A stretch of DNA of 47,110 nucleotides from Thermoplasmatota archaeon (lineage in GTDB: Archaea; Thermoplasmatota; E2; DHVEG-1), in contig JAUXAU010000014.1 in NCBI GenBank assembly GCA_030619765.1, forward strand, positions 1 to 47,110, written 5' to 3'. Under the pieces are notes generated by a model that searched no databases, had not been told where the DNA came from, and worked only from the letters and a program-made list of their open reading frames with translations. The position numbers and the translations under genes are program-made. The stretch's first letter is position 1. Each line of letters starts with the position of its first letter. Shown piece after piece: positions 1-7,061 of the stretch.

Positions 1-169
1 GGTCATGTTTATACATCGGCCATTGATGATTTTCTGAATTAACAGATATTGTAGTTGGTTGTTCTATTTTCTCCTCGTCAATAACAGATTCTACTGAAGT
101 ATCAGATGTCCCTACAAAACCAGATGAAAGAAGTAACAGGATAACCAGTATCGGGATGATATGCTTCAC
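1..169 (-). CDS. Partial secreted protein, N-terminus only (possible PQQ-like beta-propeller)
   Basis: A GTG start at 167-169 on the minus strand is preceded by a good ribosome-binding site (GGAGG, complement of 176-180, 6 nt spacing). The 56 visible codons run off the left edge. They start with MKHIIPILVILLLLSSGFVG, a signal peptide, followed by an acidic linker and the motif WPMYKHD. A W-P-M-x-x-H-D motif soon after the signal peptide is typical of exported archaeal proteins with PQQ-type propeller repeats, so that is the likely fold. This is inference, because no repeat is visible. The gene is divergent from the secreted protein at 300, and a TATA-like stretch lies around 205-215. Confidence 0.6.
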   Translation of the reverse strand, partial: MKHIIPILVILLLLSSGFVGTSDTSVESVIDEEKIEQPTTISVNSENHQWPMYKHD

Positions 170-299
170 TTTATTCCTCCCAATTATATCTATAGATGCT
201 TGGGTATATAAATGTTTATAGAACCCCAGTCCATATATAACCATTGGTAGATAAAAACTAAATACAAGAACCTACATAGGTTATAATGGGGGAAAGAGT

Positions 300-1172
300 G
301 TGAATAACTCCATCAAGAAAGGAGTAGTAGTTGCTGTTATACTCTTGTTTGTTAGTGTGAGTGTTATTCCTTCAACTGGAGATTTTGCAAGAGAAAGATA
401 TGATTCTACAGAAAATCTGCTACTTAGTCCTCCTATGGTATCGAACACCGTACCACCTGATGTTACTATTATTTTGAATGGTACAATGGGAGCAAACGGT
501 TGGTATTTCAGTTGTGTTAACGTAAGTTTTATCTATGACCCAGAAGTGATAGCATCAGTTCATTACAAAGTTGATGGCGAAGAGTGGACTGTCTATATTG
601 AGCCGTTTGTTATCTGTGAGGATGGATTACATACTATAAACTACTATGCAGTTGATATGGATGGAAACCAAGGGACAGTACATGTAGCGGAGTTCAAGAT
701 TGACAAAACACCACCTACTATAGACCTGACGTGGGAAAGTCCAGACAATGTTCACGTAGATTTTACAGCAACTTGCAGTGACGCTACAAGTGGTATGGAT
801 TACGTAGAGTTCTATCTAAACGATGTTTTGATGTTCACCGACAACACGGCGCCATACGAGTGGAGTGTCGTGTGGCCACCACCTCTACCCTCCAAATACT
901 CTGTCAAAGGATTTATATTTGGAAGGCAATTTGATGAACAAAATGTCACATTTTATGCATTATTAGTAGTAATTAACGAAAATTGTCCTTATCCGTTTGT
1001 TTATGCCACTGCTTACGATATGGCTGGAAACTCAAAAACAGATTACCCTCCTGTCATAAGTTCTACATCTGTTTCTGTTCATATGTTTGAGCGTCTAACA
1101 TTCCCCAATGACTATAAAGGAAAAATAGGATTTTTTTTCATCGACGCAGAATTTGAGGAGGGTCCTTTATAG
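300..1172 (+). CDS. Secreted Ig-like domain protein
   Basis: 290 residues from a GTG start, with the purine-rich GGGGGAAAGA just upstream. Residues 1-28 form a signal peptide (KKGVVVAVILLFVSVSVIPS). Two extracellular beta-sandwich stretches follow. The first (about 50-135) contains the HTINYYAVDMDGN pattern seen in Ig-like modules of surface proteins. The second (about 138-200) contains VEFYLNDVLMFTDNTAPYEW, the strand pair typical of Big_9-like bacterial Ig modules; the same module ends the FG-GAP protein at 7062. There is no anchor or C-terminal sorting tail, so release into the medium or non-covalent attachment is likely. It is the first of four secreted-protein genes in a row. Binding partner unknown. 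Confidence 0.75.
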   Translation: MNNSIKKGVVVAVILLFVSVSVIPSTGDFARERYDSTENLLLSPPMVSNTVPPDVTIILNGTMGANGWYFSCVNVSFIYDPEVIASVHYKVDGEEWTVYIEPFVICEDGLHTINYYAVDMDGNQGTVHVAEFKIDKTPPTIDLTWESPDNVHVDFTATCSDATSGMDYVEFYLNDVLMFTDNTAPYEWSVVWPPPLPSKYSVKGFIFGRQFDEQNVTFYALLVVINENCPYPFVYATAYDMAGNSKTDYPPVISSTSVSVHMFERLTFPNDYKGKIGFFFIDAEFEEGPL

Positions 1173-1195
1173 ATTTTTATGAGGTATGATAGAAT

Positions 1196-1717
1196 ATGAA
1201 TAAAAAGATACTCCTCGGTAGTATCATAGCAGTTGGTATGGTACTGTTACCATTGGCTATTGCTGTGCCTGAATTAGAATCAGATAATATTGATGAAATT
1301 AAACCTCAAAATATTAGGATTAGTGGTAAACCCGATTTGACTGTTGAAAAGATTTTCGATATGTCAAATAATATAATTGTGTTAAGTGATATTAAGTGTC
1401 GAATAAAAAATATCGGTGATACAATAACTCCTGGTGATAGAATTGAAATATTTTTTGAAATGAAAAAGATGTTATTTGGGGTAATCCCTATTGAAACAGT
1501 GTATTCCTCCACCTGGGAAACAATATGCAGTGGTATAGAACCTGGCGAAAGTAGAGATTTTACCCTTTTAAATGCTATAGAACCAGATGAGTATCTAGGT
1601 TTTTATAAAGTAACCTGTAAAGTCAATCCAAATTGGAAATTTGCTGAAGAAAGTTACTTTAATAATCGTCGAACTGATAGATTTTTTACATTTTACAATA
1701 TATATATTGGAATCTAG
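1196..1717 (+). CDS. Secreted CARDB-like adhesion-domain protein
   Basis: 173 residues with GAGGT 10 nt before the ATG. The N-terminus MNKKILLGSIIAVGMVLL is almost the same leader as in the next two genes, but the mature part differs. From about residue 45 it has KPDLTVEKI, then a beta-rich stretch with CRIKNIGDTITPGDRIEI, GIEPGES, and a late NWKFAEESYFNNRRT. That is the CARDB pattern (cell-adhesion domain related in bacteria: conserved N-x-G, G-x-S and a final E-x-x-E-x-N-N). It would act outside the cell in adhesion or as a spacer. The shared leader with a different body suggests leader exchange or promoter duplication in this cluster. Confidence 0.7.
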   Translation: MNKKILLGSIIAVGMVLLPLAIAVPELESDNIDEIKPQNIRISGKPDLTVEKIFDMSNNIIVLSDIKCRIKNIGDTITPGDRIEIFFEMKKMLFGVIPIETVYSSTWETICSGIEPGESRDFTLLNAIEPDEYLGFYKVTCKVNPNWKFAEESYFNNRRTDRFFTFYNIYIGI

Positions 1718-1724
1718 GAATCGG

Positions 1725-1744
1725 ATTCCTCTGAGCTAAAAACC
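1725..1744 (+). repeat. Intergenic repeat ATTCYTCTGRGCTAAAAACC, copy 1
   Basis: ATTCCTCTGAGCTAAAAACC lies just after the stop of the CARDB-like gene. Near-identical copies occur at 3097-3116 and 8757-8776, all on the plus strand and all beside secreted-protein genes of the same leader family. Function unknown; it could be a terminator-proximal or promoter element. Confidence 0.6.
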
Positions 1745-1783
1745 TAAGTATTAGAACATATATGAATTATATGAGGGTAGGCT

Positions 1784-2392
1784 ATGAATAAAAAGATACT
1801 CCTTGGAAGCATCATAGCAGTTGTAATACTTGTTCTGGTGTCGTTTACAGGTGTAGTTGGGCATCAAACCATTAAATCATCTGCTATCGCCAAAGCATCA
1901 CCACTTTTCAATATACGGACAAGTAGAGCAATAGGACAAGGAGAAAAGGATATATCTACAGATTATCTTGGACATGGAGAGGAAACCAACATACAGTTCT
2001 CAAGTAGAATGAAGAGAGCAGAACTGGCTCAAAAGGCTGTAAACATCGTTAGTAAAATGGACGACAAGGCATTCAGCAGGTTCGTTGCAAGGATTATTCT
2101 AAACCTAAAATACCAAGAGCAGATGACCGATAAAGAAACATCAGATGCATTACAGGCACTCCAGTATATAAGGAGAAATCCAAATGTTATTAAGTATTAT
2201 GACACGAAGAAAAATCTAAAAGATATAACTAATGAGTATTTTACCTGTTATGAGTCTCCTGGATGTATTATTAATATGATTTTGGACTTTTTATTCAGAA
2301 TTTTAATGGATATTTTAGTGGATATTTTTGGAAATTTTTTACATAGTTTGGGTCTTTATTCTATGGGTACATGTTGTTATCCTTATCCTTAG
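1784..2392 (+). CDS. Exported protein, conserved leader / variable Cys-containing C-terminus, paralogue 1
   Basis: 202 residues; the start is fixed by GAGGGTAGGCT before ATG. Residues 1-26 are a signal peptide (KKILLGSIIAVVILVLVSF). Residues 27-105 form a polar stretch shared with the next gene: SPLF.IR..RAI, then DY.G.GE, then a helix with SKMD...F.RF. After about residue 150 the paralogues no longer align. Here the tail is CYESPGC, then a hydrophobic stretch (IINMILDFLFRILMDILV), then GTCCYPYP. A conserved export/pro region with an unrelated, hydrophobic, cysteine-flanked tail resembles secreted-peptide precursors. Halocin C8 is a known archaeal example of a long precursor with a cysteine-rich C-terminal peptide, but no similarity to it is claimed. 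Function unknown. Confidence 0.7.
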   Translation: MNKKILLGSIIAVVILVLVSFTGVVGHQTIKSSAIAKASPLFNIRTSRAIGQGEKDISTDYLGHGEETNIQFSSRMKRAELAQKAVNIVSKMDDKAFSRFVARIILNLKYQEQMTDKETSDALQALQYIRRNPNVIKYYDTKKNLKDITNEYFTCYESPGCIINMILDFLFRILMDILVDIFGNFLHSLGLYSMGTCCYPYP

Positions 2393-2406
2393 TAGGTTAA
2401 AATACA

Positions 2407-2421
2407 GACTTTAGAGTCAAA
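2407..2421 (+). repeat. GACTTTAGAGTCAAA motif (dispersed 15-bp repeat)
   Basis: One of about ten copies of GACTTTAGAGACAAA-like sequence between 2.4 and 14.7 kb. Here it sits between the two paralogues, about 60 nt upstream of the next start. The first 12 bases are close to a dyad (GACTYTARAGTC), as expected for a protein-binding site. Confidence 0.5.
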
Positions 2422-2483
2422 ACAGATTATTCTGTAATAAGAACTAAATATTAGAACATATATGGATTACATGAGGGAAGGCT

Positions 2484-3071
2484 ATGAACAATAAGATACT
2501 CCTTGGTAGTATCATAGCAGTTGTAATACTTGTTCTGGTATCATTTACAGGTGTAGTAGGGTATCAAACCACTAAATCTTCTACTATCGCCAGAGCATCA
2601 CCGCTTTTCAGCGTTAGAAGTAAGAGAGCGATAGATGAAGAAAGCAAGGATTTGACTTGTGATTATGTTGGGAAGGGAGAAAAGAGCATTTTGTCAATTC
2701 CAAAACGAAATGATAGAACAGCATTACAGCAAAAGTTTATAGATAGAATTAGTAAGATGGATGAAGAAACATTTAATCGCTTCAAGAATTTAGTTATAGG
2801 CGAATTGCACAAGAACAATGCTATTAAAGAAATGGATATACCTGTTGAGATAGGGAAACAACCGATTACAGGTATTCCTATTCCAATCTGTGATGAATGG
2901 ACAATCGATTATCCTATACTTTGCGATTTAGACAATTTATTTTATACCTTGCTCAGTTTATTAGAAAAAATTATACTCATATTACTCTTGCCATTAATAA
3001 TTATTTTTGACCCGCCTACTTGGCAGCCCCTCTCGACTTATTGTCCGAGTCACGTGTGTTTTCCAGGTTGA
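2484..3071 (+). CDS. Exported protein, conserved leader / variable Cys-containing C-terminus, paralogue 2
   Basis: 195 residues, preceded by GAGGGAAGGCT. The promoter and leader (about 2445-2495) are nearly identical to those of the preceding gene (ATTAGAACATATATGG / ATTAGAACATATATGA), so gene plus promoter was duplicated. Residues 1-26 are the signal peptide. Residues 27-105 match paralogue 1: ARASPLFSVRSKRAI, DYVGKGE, ISKMDEETFNRF. The tail is unrelated: CDEWTIDYPILCDLDN, a hydrophobic run (LLSLLEKIILILLLPLIIIF), then YCPSHVCFPG. Both tails therefore place paired cysteines on each side of a membrane-like helix although the sequences differ. Possible roles: secreted membrane-active peptide, or surface protein with a diversified exposed part. 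Confidence 0.7.
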   Translation: MNNKILLGSIIAVVILVLVSFTGVVGYQTTKSSTIARASPLFSVRSKRAIDEESKDLTCDYVGKGEKSILSIPKRNDRTALQQKFIDRISKMDEETFNRFKNLVIGELHKNNAIKEMDIPVEIGKQPITGIPIPICDEWTIDYPILCDLDNLFYTLLSLLEKIILILLLPLIIIFDPPTWQPLSTYCPSHVCFPG

Positions 3072-3096
3072 TTTCCATACAAATCTTCTATATCGT

Positions 3097-3116
3097 ATTC
3101 TTCTGGGCTAAAAACC
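3097..3116 (+). repeat. Intergenic repeat ATTCYTCTGRGCTAAAAACC, copy 2
   Basis: ATTCTTCTGGGCTAAAAACC starts 26 nt after the stop of paralogue 2. See copies at 1725 and 8757. Confidence 0.6.
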
Positions 3117-3201
3117 AAAATTGGCAGTAAATATTGTACAAAGCTAAAAAACACCTAGTTATCTCAAAATCCGACAGATTTAAATATTTGACCAATTAAC
3201 T

Positions 3202-3219
3202 CCTGACTCGTTAGTCAGG
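3202..3219 (+). other. Perfect hairpin (7-bp stem, CGTT loop)
   Basis: CCTGACT, a CGTT loop, then AGTCAGG. It lies 130 nt downstream of the secreted paralogue in a gene-free stretch (3072-3448). It could be a transcript 3' end structure or part of a small RNA. No T-run follows, so a bacterial-type terminator is unlikely. Confidence 0.4.
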
Positions 3220-3330
3220 CCCAACTCCAGGAAATTTCAAAATACGTTAACTTAAAATACTACAAATGCAACGGCTATTAGAACTTGGCTAATTAGCGCC
3301 CCCATTAGAGACAAAGTTGAAGAAACAAAA

Positions 3331-3395
3331 AAGTTTATAATGACATAAGTCTATAGACGTCAATCACAGAAAGAGTCTGGGCGGCAAGCCCAGAC
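3331..3395 (+). promoter_or_regulatory. TATA box and 5'-UTR hairpin ahead of a 56-codon gene
   Basis: TTTATAAT at about 3334-3341 is a plausible TATA box. A strong hairpin follows: GTCTGGGC (3375-3382), GGCAA loop, GCCCAGAC (3388-3395). It ends about 40 nt before the ribosome-binding site of the small gene at 3449. An 8-bp G/C-rich stem stands out in this AT-rich DNA and could control translation of that gene. Confidence 0.4.
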
Positions 3396-3448
3396 AAGAG
3401 TGTATGTAGTGTTTAAAGTCAACAAAAATTAATAGGAGGTGTTGTGTT

Positions 3449-3619
3449 ATGAAAGATAACACACAGATAGGAATATCCTCTGACACGGAAACCGTGGCAG
3501 AGAGGGGTTTTTTTAAGAGGGCAATGTATGATTTGCCCAGCTGTTTAGACATTACCACCCTAATTAAAACAAGGAGTGGAAGAATTTTTCTGGAGCGGCG
3601 AAAGTTGTCAACAAACTAG
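3449..3619 (+). CDS. Small 56-residue protein, possibly a decayed antitoxin-like gene
   Basis: The start has an excellent ribosome-binding site, AGGAGGT at 3434-3440, 8 nt before ATG. The protein begins MKDNTQIGISSDTETVAERG. That resembles the first strand and helix of ribbon-helix-helix antitoxins (T-Q-I-x-x-S-x-x-T). The expected second helix is not clear: after a run of seven T within residues 20-22 the sequence stops looking like the family. Another frame just downstream (ending near 3639) has a protein-like stretch, GAAKVVNKLGIADF, so a frameshifted relic is possible. No toxin gene is evident next to it. Confidence 0.4.
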   Translation: MKDNTQIGISSDTETVAERGFFKRAMYDLPSCLDITTLIKTRSGRIFLERRKLSTN

Positions 3620-3661
3620 GCATCGCAGATTTTAGGGAAAAATAACCAGGAGAATGTGATA

Positions 3662-3714
3662 TTTTGTATACGAAATTTTGTGTTAACCGTTTAGGTTGCA
3701 TAATCTATACAAAA
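3662..3714. promoter_or_regulatory. Inverted repeat TTTTGTATA...TATACAAAA upstream of the 3765 gene
   Basis: Perfect 9-bp arms at 3662-3670 and 3706-3714 with a 35-bp gap, in the non-coding stretch before the gene pair at 3765. Possible operator; AT-rich arms make chance possible. Confidence 0.3.
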
Positions 3715-3764
3715 CATCTGAACGATGATTATGAGAAAAGTGAATAAAAGGTGGTGAATTTTTC

Positions 3765-4013
3765 ATGTTTTGTACATTACCAGTAGATAAGTATGGTAGT
3801 AGGGCTAATATAAATTGGGAAATAGAAACACCTATACGTATTTACATTTCCCAAGATATTTATATTCTATTGTTAAAATTAAATATAGGATTAAATGTAT
3901 TAGAAATAATTCGTTTTTTTACCTTATTTCTTTATTTAATTAAATCCCCCAACTATGGGTGTTTCGATCCCCCAATTTTTAACATAAAATGTCATCATGG
4001 TGATAAAAAATGA
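3765..4013 (+). CDS. Orphan 82-residue protein with a hydrophobic stretch
   Basis: AGGTGGTGA at 3749-3757 is a good ribosome-binding site, 7 nt before ATG. No family recognised. The middle (residues about 30-60) is hydrophobic (IYILLLKLNIGLNVLEIIRF, then FTLFLYLI) and may sit in the membrane. The C-terminus has scattered cysteines and histidines (YGCFDPP, KCHHGDKK). The stop overlaps the ATG of the next small gene (ATGA), which supports translational coupling and hence a real gene. No known function. Confidence 0.4.
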   Translation: MFCTLPVDKYGSRANINWEIETPIRIYISQDIYILLLKLNIGLNVLEIIRFFTLFLYLIKSPNYGCFDPPIFNIKCHHGDKK

Positions 4014-4141
4014 TATCGCATCTTTTAGTGTTTTTGTGCGCATTAATTGCTGCTATTAATAACAAATCAAAAGAAATGCCAAAGGTTTGCCCTAAATGTA
4101 AAAGTCCATATTGGAATACAAAACGGAAAAAAACTGAATGA
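4010..4141 (+). CDS. Small zinc-knuckle protein (43 residues)
   Basis: Starts at an ATG overlapping the preceding stop (ATGA). The translation is hydrophobic at first (ISHLLVFLCALIAAI) and ends MPKVCPKCKSPYWNTKRKKTE. C-P-K-C-K-S-P-Y-W-N is the zinc-knuckle half found in many tiny archaeal proteins. An internal ATG at 4076 would give just this 21-residue module, and that shorter form is the usual type in the family. The gene ends 1 nt from the convergent gene at 4143. Role unknown; nucleic-acid or protein contacts are the usual guess for such modules. Confidence 0.5.
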   Translation: MISHLLVFLCALIAAINNKSKEMPKVCPKCKSPYWNTKRKKTE

Positions 4142-4142
4142 T

Positions 4143-5486
4143 TTATTTTTCGGTTATTAATTCAATATTGTAGCCAATGAGCTTTTTCAAATCTTTATTA
4201 TCACACCTTGATAAATATTGTTCTAAGGAGTCGATTTCCTTCTTTTTTATAGATTGTCTTAATCGTTTTATCTCTTCTCTCCTGGTTGCATATCTCCTTG
4301 GTTTTGAAAAATGATTCCTAAATTCTGTTGGATTGTTATTTTGTTTATCAGTCGGTTTATCTAGGACACCTGCTAATCTAGGAAGTCTACCTTTGTCTTT
4401 AATATAAATGCCCAATTGTTCTTTTGTAAGTTCAACACAGTCATCAATAAGCAATGTTTTGCCATACAACATTTCCTTTTTTGGATGAAATTCTCCTTTT
4501 CTAATATCTTGTATATCACCTAAATTTCCTGAAGTAGTATCAGAAAAAGCTTGAATGCCATGTTCCAAACCATAAAAACCATAATAACCAGACCTAACTA
4601 AGAAAACTGGAAGTTGAAATGCCTTTGAAAGAGAACCAAGCCAAGCCATAAATTCAAGGAATAATGGTCTTATATCTTTGAAATTCTTTTTGTTAGGTAA
4701 TTTATCTATTCCTCTGATTCGTACATATAAACCATGAAAGTTTTTATCTTTATTTAGAAATATTTCTGTTATATACGATTTGATATTCTCCATAATTTCA
4801 TTGTTATACTTTGTAAAAATATTAGAGTTTAAAGTAAGATTATAAAGTAAATACAATTCCTTTTTTGATTTCTCTAAAAGTTTTGCAGCGGCATTATTAT
4901 AGATATTAACGTGTGATGGACTAAAAGGAGCGCTAACGTCAATAGGAGGCACAGGAGATACAAAAAAATCAAAACCAAAACCATCAACAAACCGTATTAA
5001 TCCATCAACAAAATTAGCGAAATCTCCACTTGTTGCAGCTTCTTGCCATGCAGCATAATCTTGTGTAATATTTTCATCGAATGTATCACAAAATCCACCA
5101 GGGACATTTGGAATTTCTTTAAACTTCTTTCTCAACTCAGGACGTTTAAGCCAAAAAGCTTCTGAACATGGATCAGGTATTAAGATATGTTTTTTAATTA
5201 TTTCATCCATTGAAGTATTTGGACGAAATCTTTTCGATAGATTTTCTAAATAGGTCGCTTTTCTTTTTATATCAGGTGCGAAAGGTAATGAAATAATTAA
5301 TGGAGAATCTGGTGGTAATGTATCATGATGGTAAAGGATAGATACGATGTCGGTTTCTCCTTTCAACTCAAACATAACATTCGGAAACACCACTTTTTTT
5401 GTAATATCATCTTTTATCAAAGTAAGATCCACTAAAGATATTTCCCCTATGGGTTCCTGATATTTTATCAGTAATTCATTTTGCAT
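4143..5486 (-). CDS. Orphan 447-residue protein encoded with an HTH regulator
   Basis: No family recognised with confidence. Alternating strands and helices (FGFDFFVSPVPPIDVS about 170-185, FHGLYVRIRGIDKL about 253-266, LPVFLVRSGYYGFYGLEHG about 291-309) would fit a TIM-barrel or related alpha/beta enzyme. Conserved-looking clusters are SGYYGFYGLEHGIQAFSDTT and the following SGNLGD. The C-terminal 70 residues are rich in K/R (RRYATRREEIKRLRQSIKKK) and could bind nucleic acid. Its start overlaps the end of the HTH gene by 11 nt, so the two form one operon. It lies in the accessory region with FRG and HEPN proteins, so a defence or mobile-element role is possible but not shown. Confidence 0.6.
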   Translation of the reverse strand: MQNELLIKYQEPIGEISLVDLTLIKDDITKKVVFPNVMFELKGETDIVSILYHHDTLPPDSPLIISLPFAPDIKRKATYLENLSKRFRPNTSMDEIIKKHILIPDPCSEAFWLKRPELRKKFKEIPNVPGGFCDTFDENITQDYAAWQEAATSGDFANFVDGLIRFVDGFGFDFFVSPVPPIDVSAPFSPSHVNIYNNAAAKLLEKSKKELYLLYNLTLNSNIFTKYNNEIMENIKSYITEIFLNKDKNFHGLYVRIRGIDKLPNKKNFKDIRPLFLEFMAWLGSLSKAFQLPVFLVRSGYYGFYGLEHGIQAFSDTTSGNLGDIQDIRKGEFHPKKEMLYGKTLLIDDCVELTKEQLGIYIKDKGRLPRLAGVLDKPTDKQNNNPTEFRNHFSKPRRYATRREEIKRLRQSIKKKEIDSLEQYLSRCDNKDLKKLIGYNIELITEK

Positions 5487-5988
5487 TTTTCAATTCCTCC
5501 GATTTCCACAATAATCTTCTAATTTCTTCAATTAATTCCTCAACATTTGATACATCTATTAAAATACCGCCCTCAGGTTTTTCACCTGTTAATAAACTAT
5601 ATTTTATTTCCTGGATATGTAGAACTTCCCTAGTCCCCATTTGATTCACACTTAATTTAAAAGATCTATCTGGAAACTCCTTTTTAATTTTTAAGTACTG
5701 GTGAATAAGTTTACCATTTGGAAAATAAATCTTAGTATTCCTATTTACATTTGTTGAATAAATATCTCTTAGTTTTGACAGGTTCTCCAAATGTTTTCTT
5801 GCAATATCCTGATGAATGCCAAATTGTTGAGCTATTATTGTTGTTGAAATGCCCTCGTTTTGCTCATGAACAAAATCACGAATTTTTTCCGATAAATATT
5901 CTGATCTTTGTTGATTGCTCATCTTTTCTTGTTTCCTCGTTGCAACAGTTTCAATATCTAGTTCAGTTAGTTTTTGATTTTTCTTCAT
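5476..5988 (-). CDS. Winged-helix/HTH DNA-binding regulator
   Basis: 170 residues. Residues about 23-75 form an HTH: RSEYLSEKIRDFVHEQNE, then STTIIAQQFGIHQDIARKHL as helix-turn-helix, followed by a wing-like DIYSTNVNRNTKIYFPNG. The C-terminal 75 residues (SFKLSVNQMGTREVLHIQE...) have no recognised ligand domain. It is first in an operon with the 447-residue orphan (11-nt overlap). The 260-bp upstream region carries the inverted repeat at 6039-6095, a possible binding site for autoregulation. The methionine at residue 23 (MSNQQRS) is an alternative start, but GGAGGTAT just upstream of 5988 favours the longer form. Confidence 0.65.
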   Translation of the reverse strand: MKKNQKLTELDIETVATRKQEKMSNQQRSEYLSEKIRDFVHEQNEGISTTIIAQQFGIHQDIARKHLENLSKLRDIYSTNVNRNTKIYFPNGKLIHQYLKIKKEFPDRSFKLSVNQMGTREVLHIQEIKYSLLTGEKPEGGILIDVSNVEELIEEIRRLLWKSEELKNAK

Positions 5989-6038
5989 TATTTTTATACC
6001 TCCAATTTAAACAAACAATGCGATATATGCAATTAAGA

Positions 6039-6095
6039 TAATCAACGATGACATTATAAATCGTTATCTACATTAATTGCAATTAACGTTGATTA
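6039..6095. promoter_or_regulatory. Inverted repeat TAATCAACG...CGTTGATTA, candidate operator
   Basis: Perfect 9-bp arms at 6039-6047 and 6087-6095, with related palindromic words (GATATATGCAATTAA, TTAATTGCAATTAA, ATATGCATAT) around them. It lies 50-110 bp upstream of the HTH gene and upstream of the divergent small genes at 6252. Position and symmetry fit an operator for the HTH protein; this is inference. Confidence 0.4.
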
Positions 6096-6251
6096 CGATA
6101 TGCATATGTTATATATAAAACTAACTATTTGTAAAACTTTACAAAAAAATACTTTCATTCATCTATACCATATTTTTAATAGGGGGACAATAGATTGGTC
6201 AATATAGAAATATTAGGGATAGTTTTTAATGATTAATATACATACATTATT

Positions 6252-6473
6252 GTGATAGAAATGGTTGAAGCAAAAGTTATACTCCCTGATGACGCAATTG
6301 AAAAAATTGAAAAAATTAAAAAAACCTTAAATTTTGAAAGTAACGCTGAAGCAATTTATTATGCCATTTCATTAGCAAGTAAAATAAATGATGCGCAAAG
6401 AAAACATAATCAAGTAATTATCCCCGCAAAGTATCCTTCTAGTGGTTCAACAACAACAATCAATGCAGAATAA
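6252..6473 (+). CDS. Small ribbon-helix-helix-like protein
   Basis: 73 residues from GTG; an internal ATG at 6261 (MVEAKVILPDD) is an equally good start, and no clear ribosome-binding site decides. VEAKVILPDDAIEKIEKIKKTLNFESNAEAIYYAISLA has the strand / helix / turn / helix order of a ribbon-helix-helix DNA-binding unit: the strand at AKVIL, helix 1 at DDAIEKIEKIKKTL, helix 2 at SNAEAIYYAISLA. The tail is Ser/Thr rich. It is followed 18 nt later by a small membrane protein, so they are probably co-transcribed. It could be a regulator or antitoxin; no toxin is recognised. Confidence 0.5.
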   Translation: MIEMVEAKVILPDDAIEKIEKIKKTLNFESNAEAIYYAISLASKINDAQRKHNQVIIPAKYPSSGSTTTINAE

Positions 6474-6491
6474 AATCAAAAGTAGATTGAT

Positions 6492-6779
6492 GTGATTAAA
6501 ATGTCTCCACAACAATTAGATTGGGGTTCTGTAAAAGAAGATACTGTTGAAATAGTTGAAAAAAAATTATCGCCAAAAGAAAAACATGCATCAATTCAAA
6601 GAAGAATTGCAATGTTTACAGCTAGAGCATATTTTATTTTATTAGCAACCCCATTGGTTCTTATAGCTTTTAAAACTATAACAGTTAATGACGCAATTGA
6701 ATTGATTAAAACTATTGCAGCAGTTCTTGGAGGTATTGTTGGTATGGTATGGGTGTTTTATTTTCATAAAGGTGATTAA
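6492..6779 (+). CDS. Small two-helix membrane protein
   Basis: 95 residues starting at GTG, or at ATG 6501 (MSPQQLDW). A soluble, charged N-terminus (about 1-45) precedes two hydrophobic segments, AYFILLATPLVLIAF (about 47-61) and IAAVLGGIVGMVWVFYF (about 74-90), ending in HKGD. The arrangement recalls holin-like or phage-type small membrane proteins, but no family is recognised. Encoded 18 nt after the ribbon-helix-helix-like gene. Confidence 0.5.
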   Translation: MIKMSPQQLDWGSVKEDTVEIVEKKLSPKEKHASIQRRIAMFTARAYFILLATPLVLIAFKTITVNDAIELIKTIAAVLGGIVGMVWVFYFHKGD

Positions 6780-6922
6780 GTACGATATTATGGGAAAAAA
6801 TCTATCAACGATTCTATACAATGATGATGGAAAAATGTGATTTGTATTTCTTTGTTGGAACTCATTCAATGTACCCAGTTTGGATGATTATTGGTTTATA
6901 TTATCCGCCAAAAAAAGTTTGA
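6776..6922 (+). pseudogene. C-terminal gene fragment without a proper start
   Basis: A frame open from 6776 to the TGA at 6920-6922 reads WEKIYQRFYTMMMEK, then CDLYFFVGTHSMYPVWMIIG, then LYYPPKK. This looks like a true protein end (dense aromatic and hydrophobic strands, then a basic tail), but the only ATG codons (6821, 6824, 6827) have no ribosome-binding site and would give 33 residues. Read here as the remnant of a larger gene, or a very small gene translated by read-over from the preceding stop at 6779. Family not identified. Confidence 0.3.
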
Positions 6923-7061
6923 GAGGATATTACCTTAATTTATCGAGGGAGATAACAAGTGGCTTACGCTTATGGGCTTTGCACAATAAACCATGACAAT
7001 ATTTGTCTGTTACAAAATAATAATTTTCAACAGGTTTTTTTCATCTAATTACTGAGATTGT

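Noticed and set aside
3364-3558. 64-codon minus-strand frame
   Set aside because: It overlaps the better supported plus-strand gene at 3449 and the hairpin; no ribosome-binding site.
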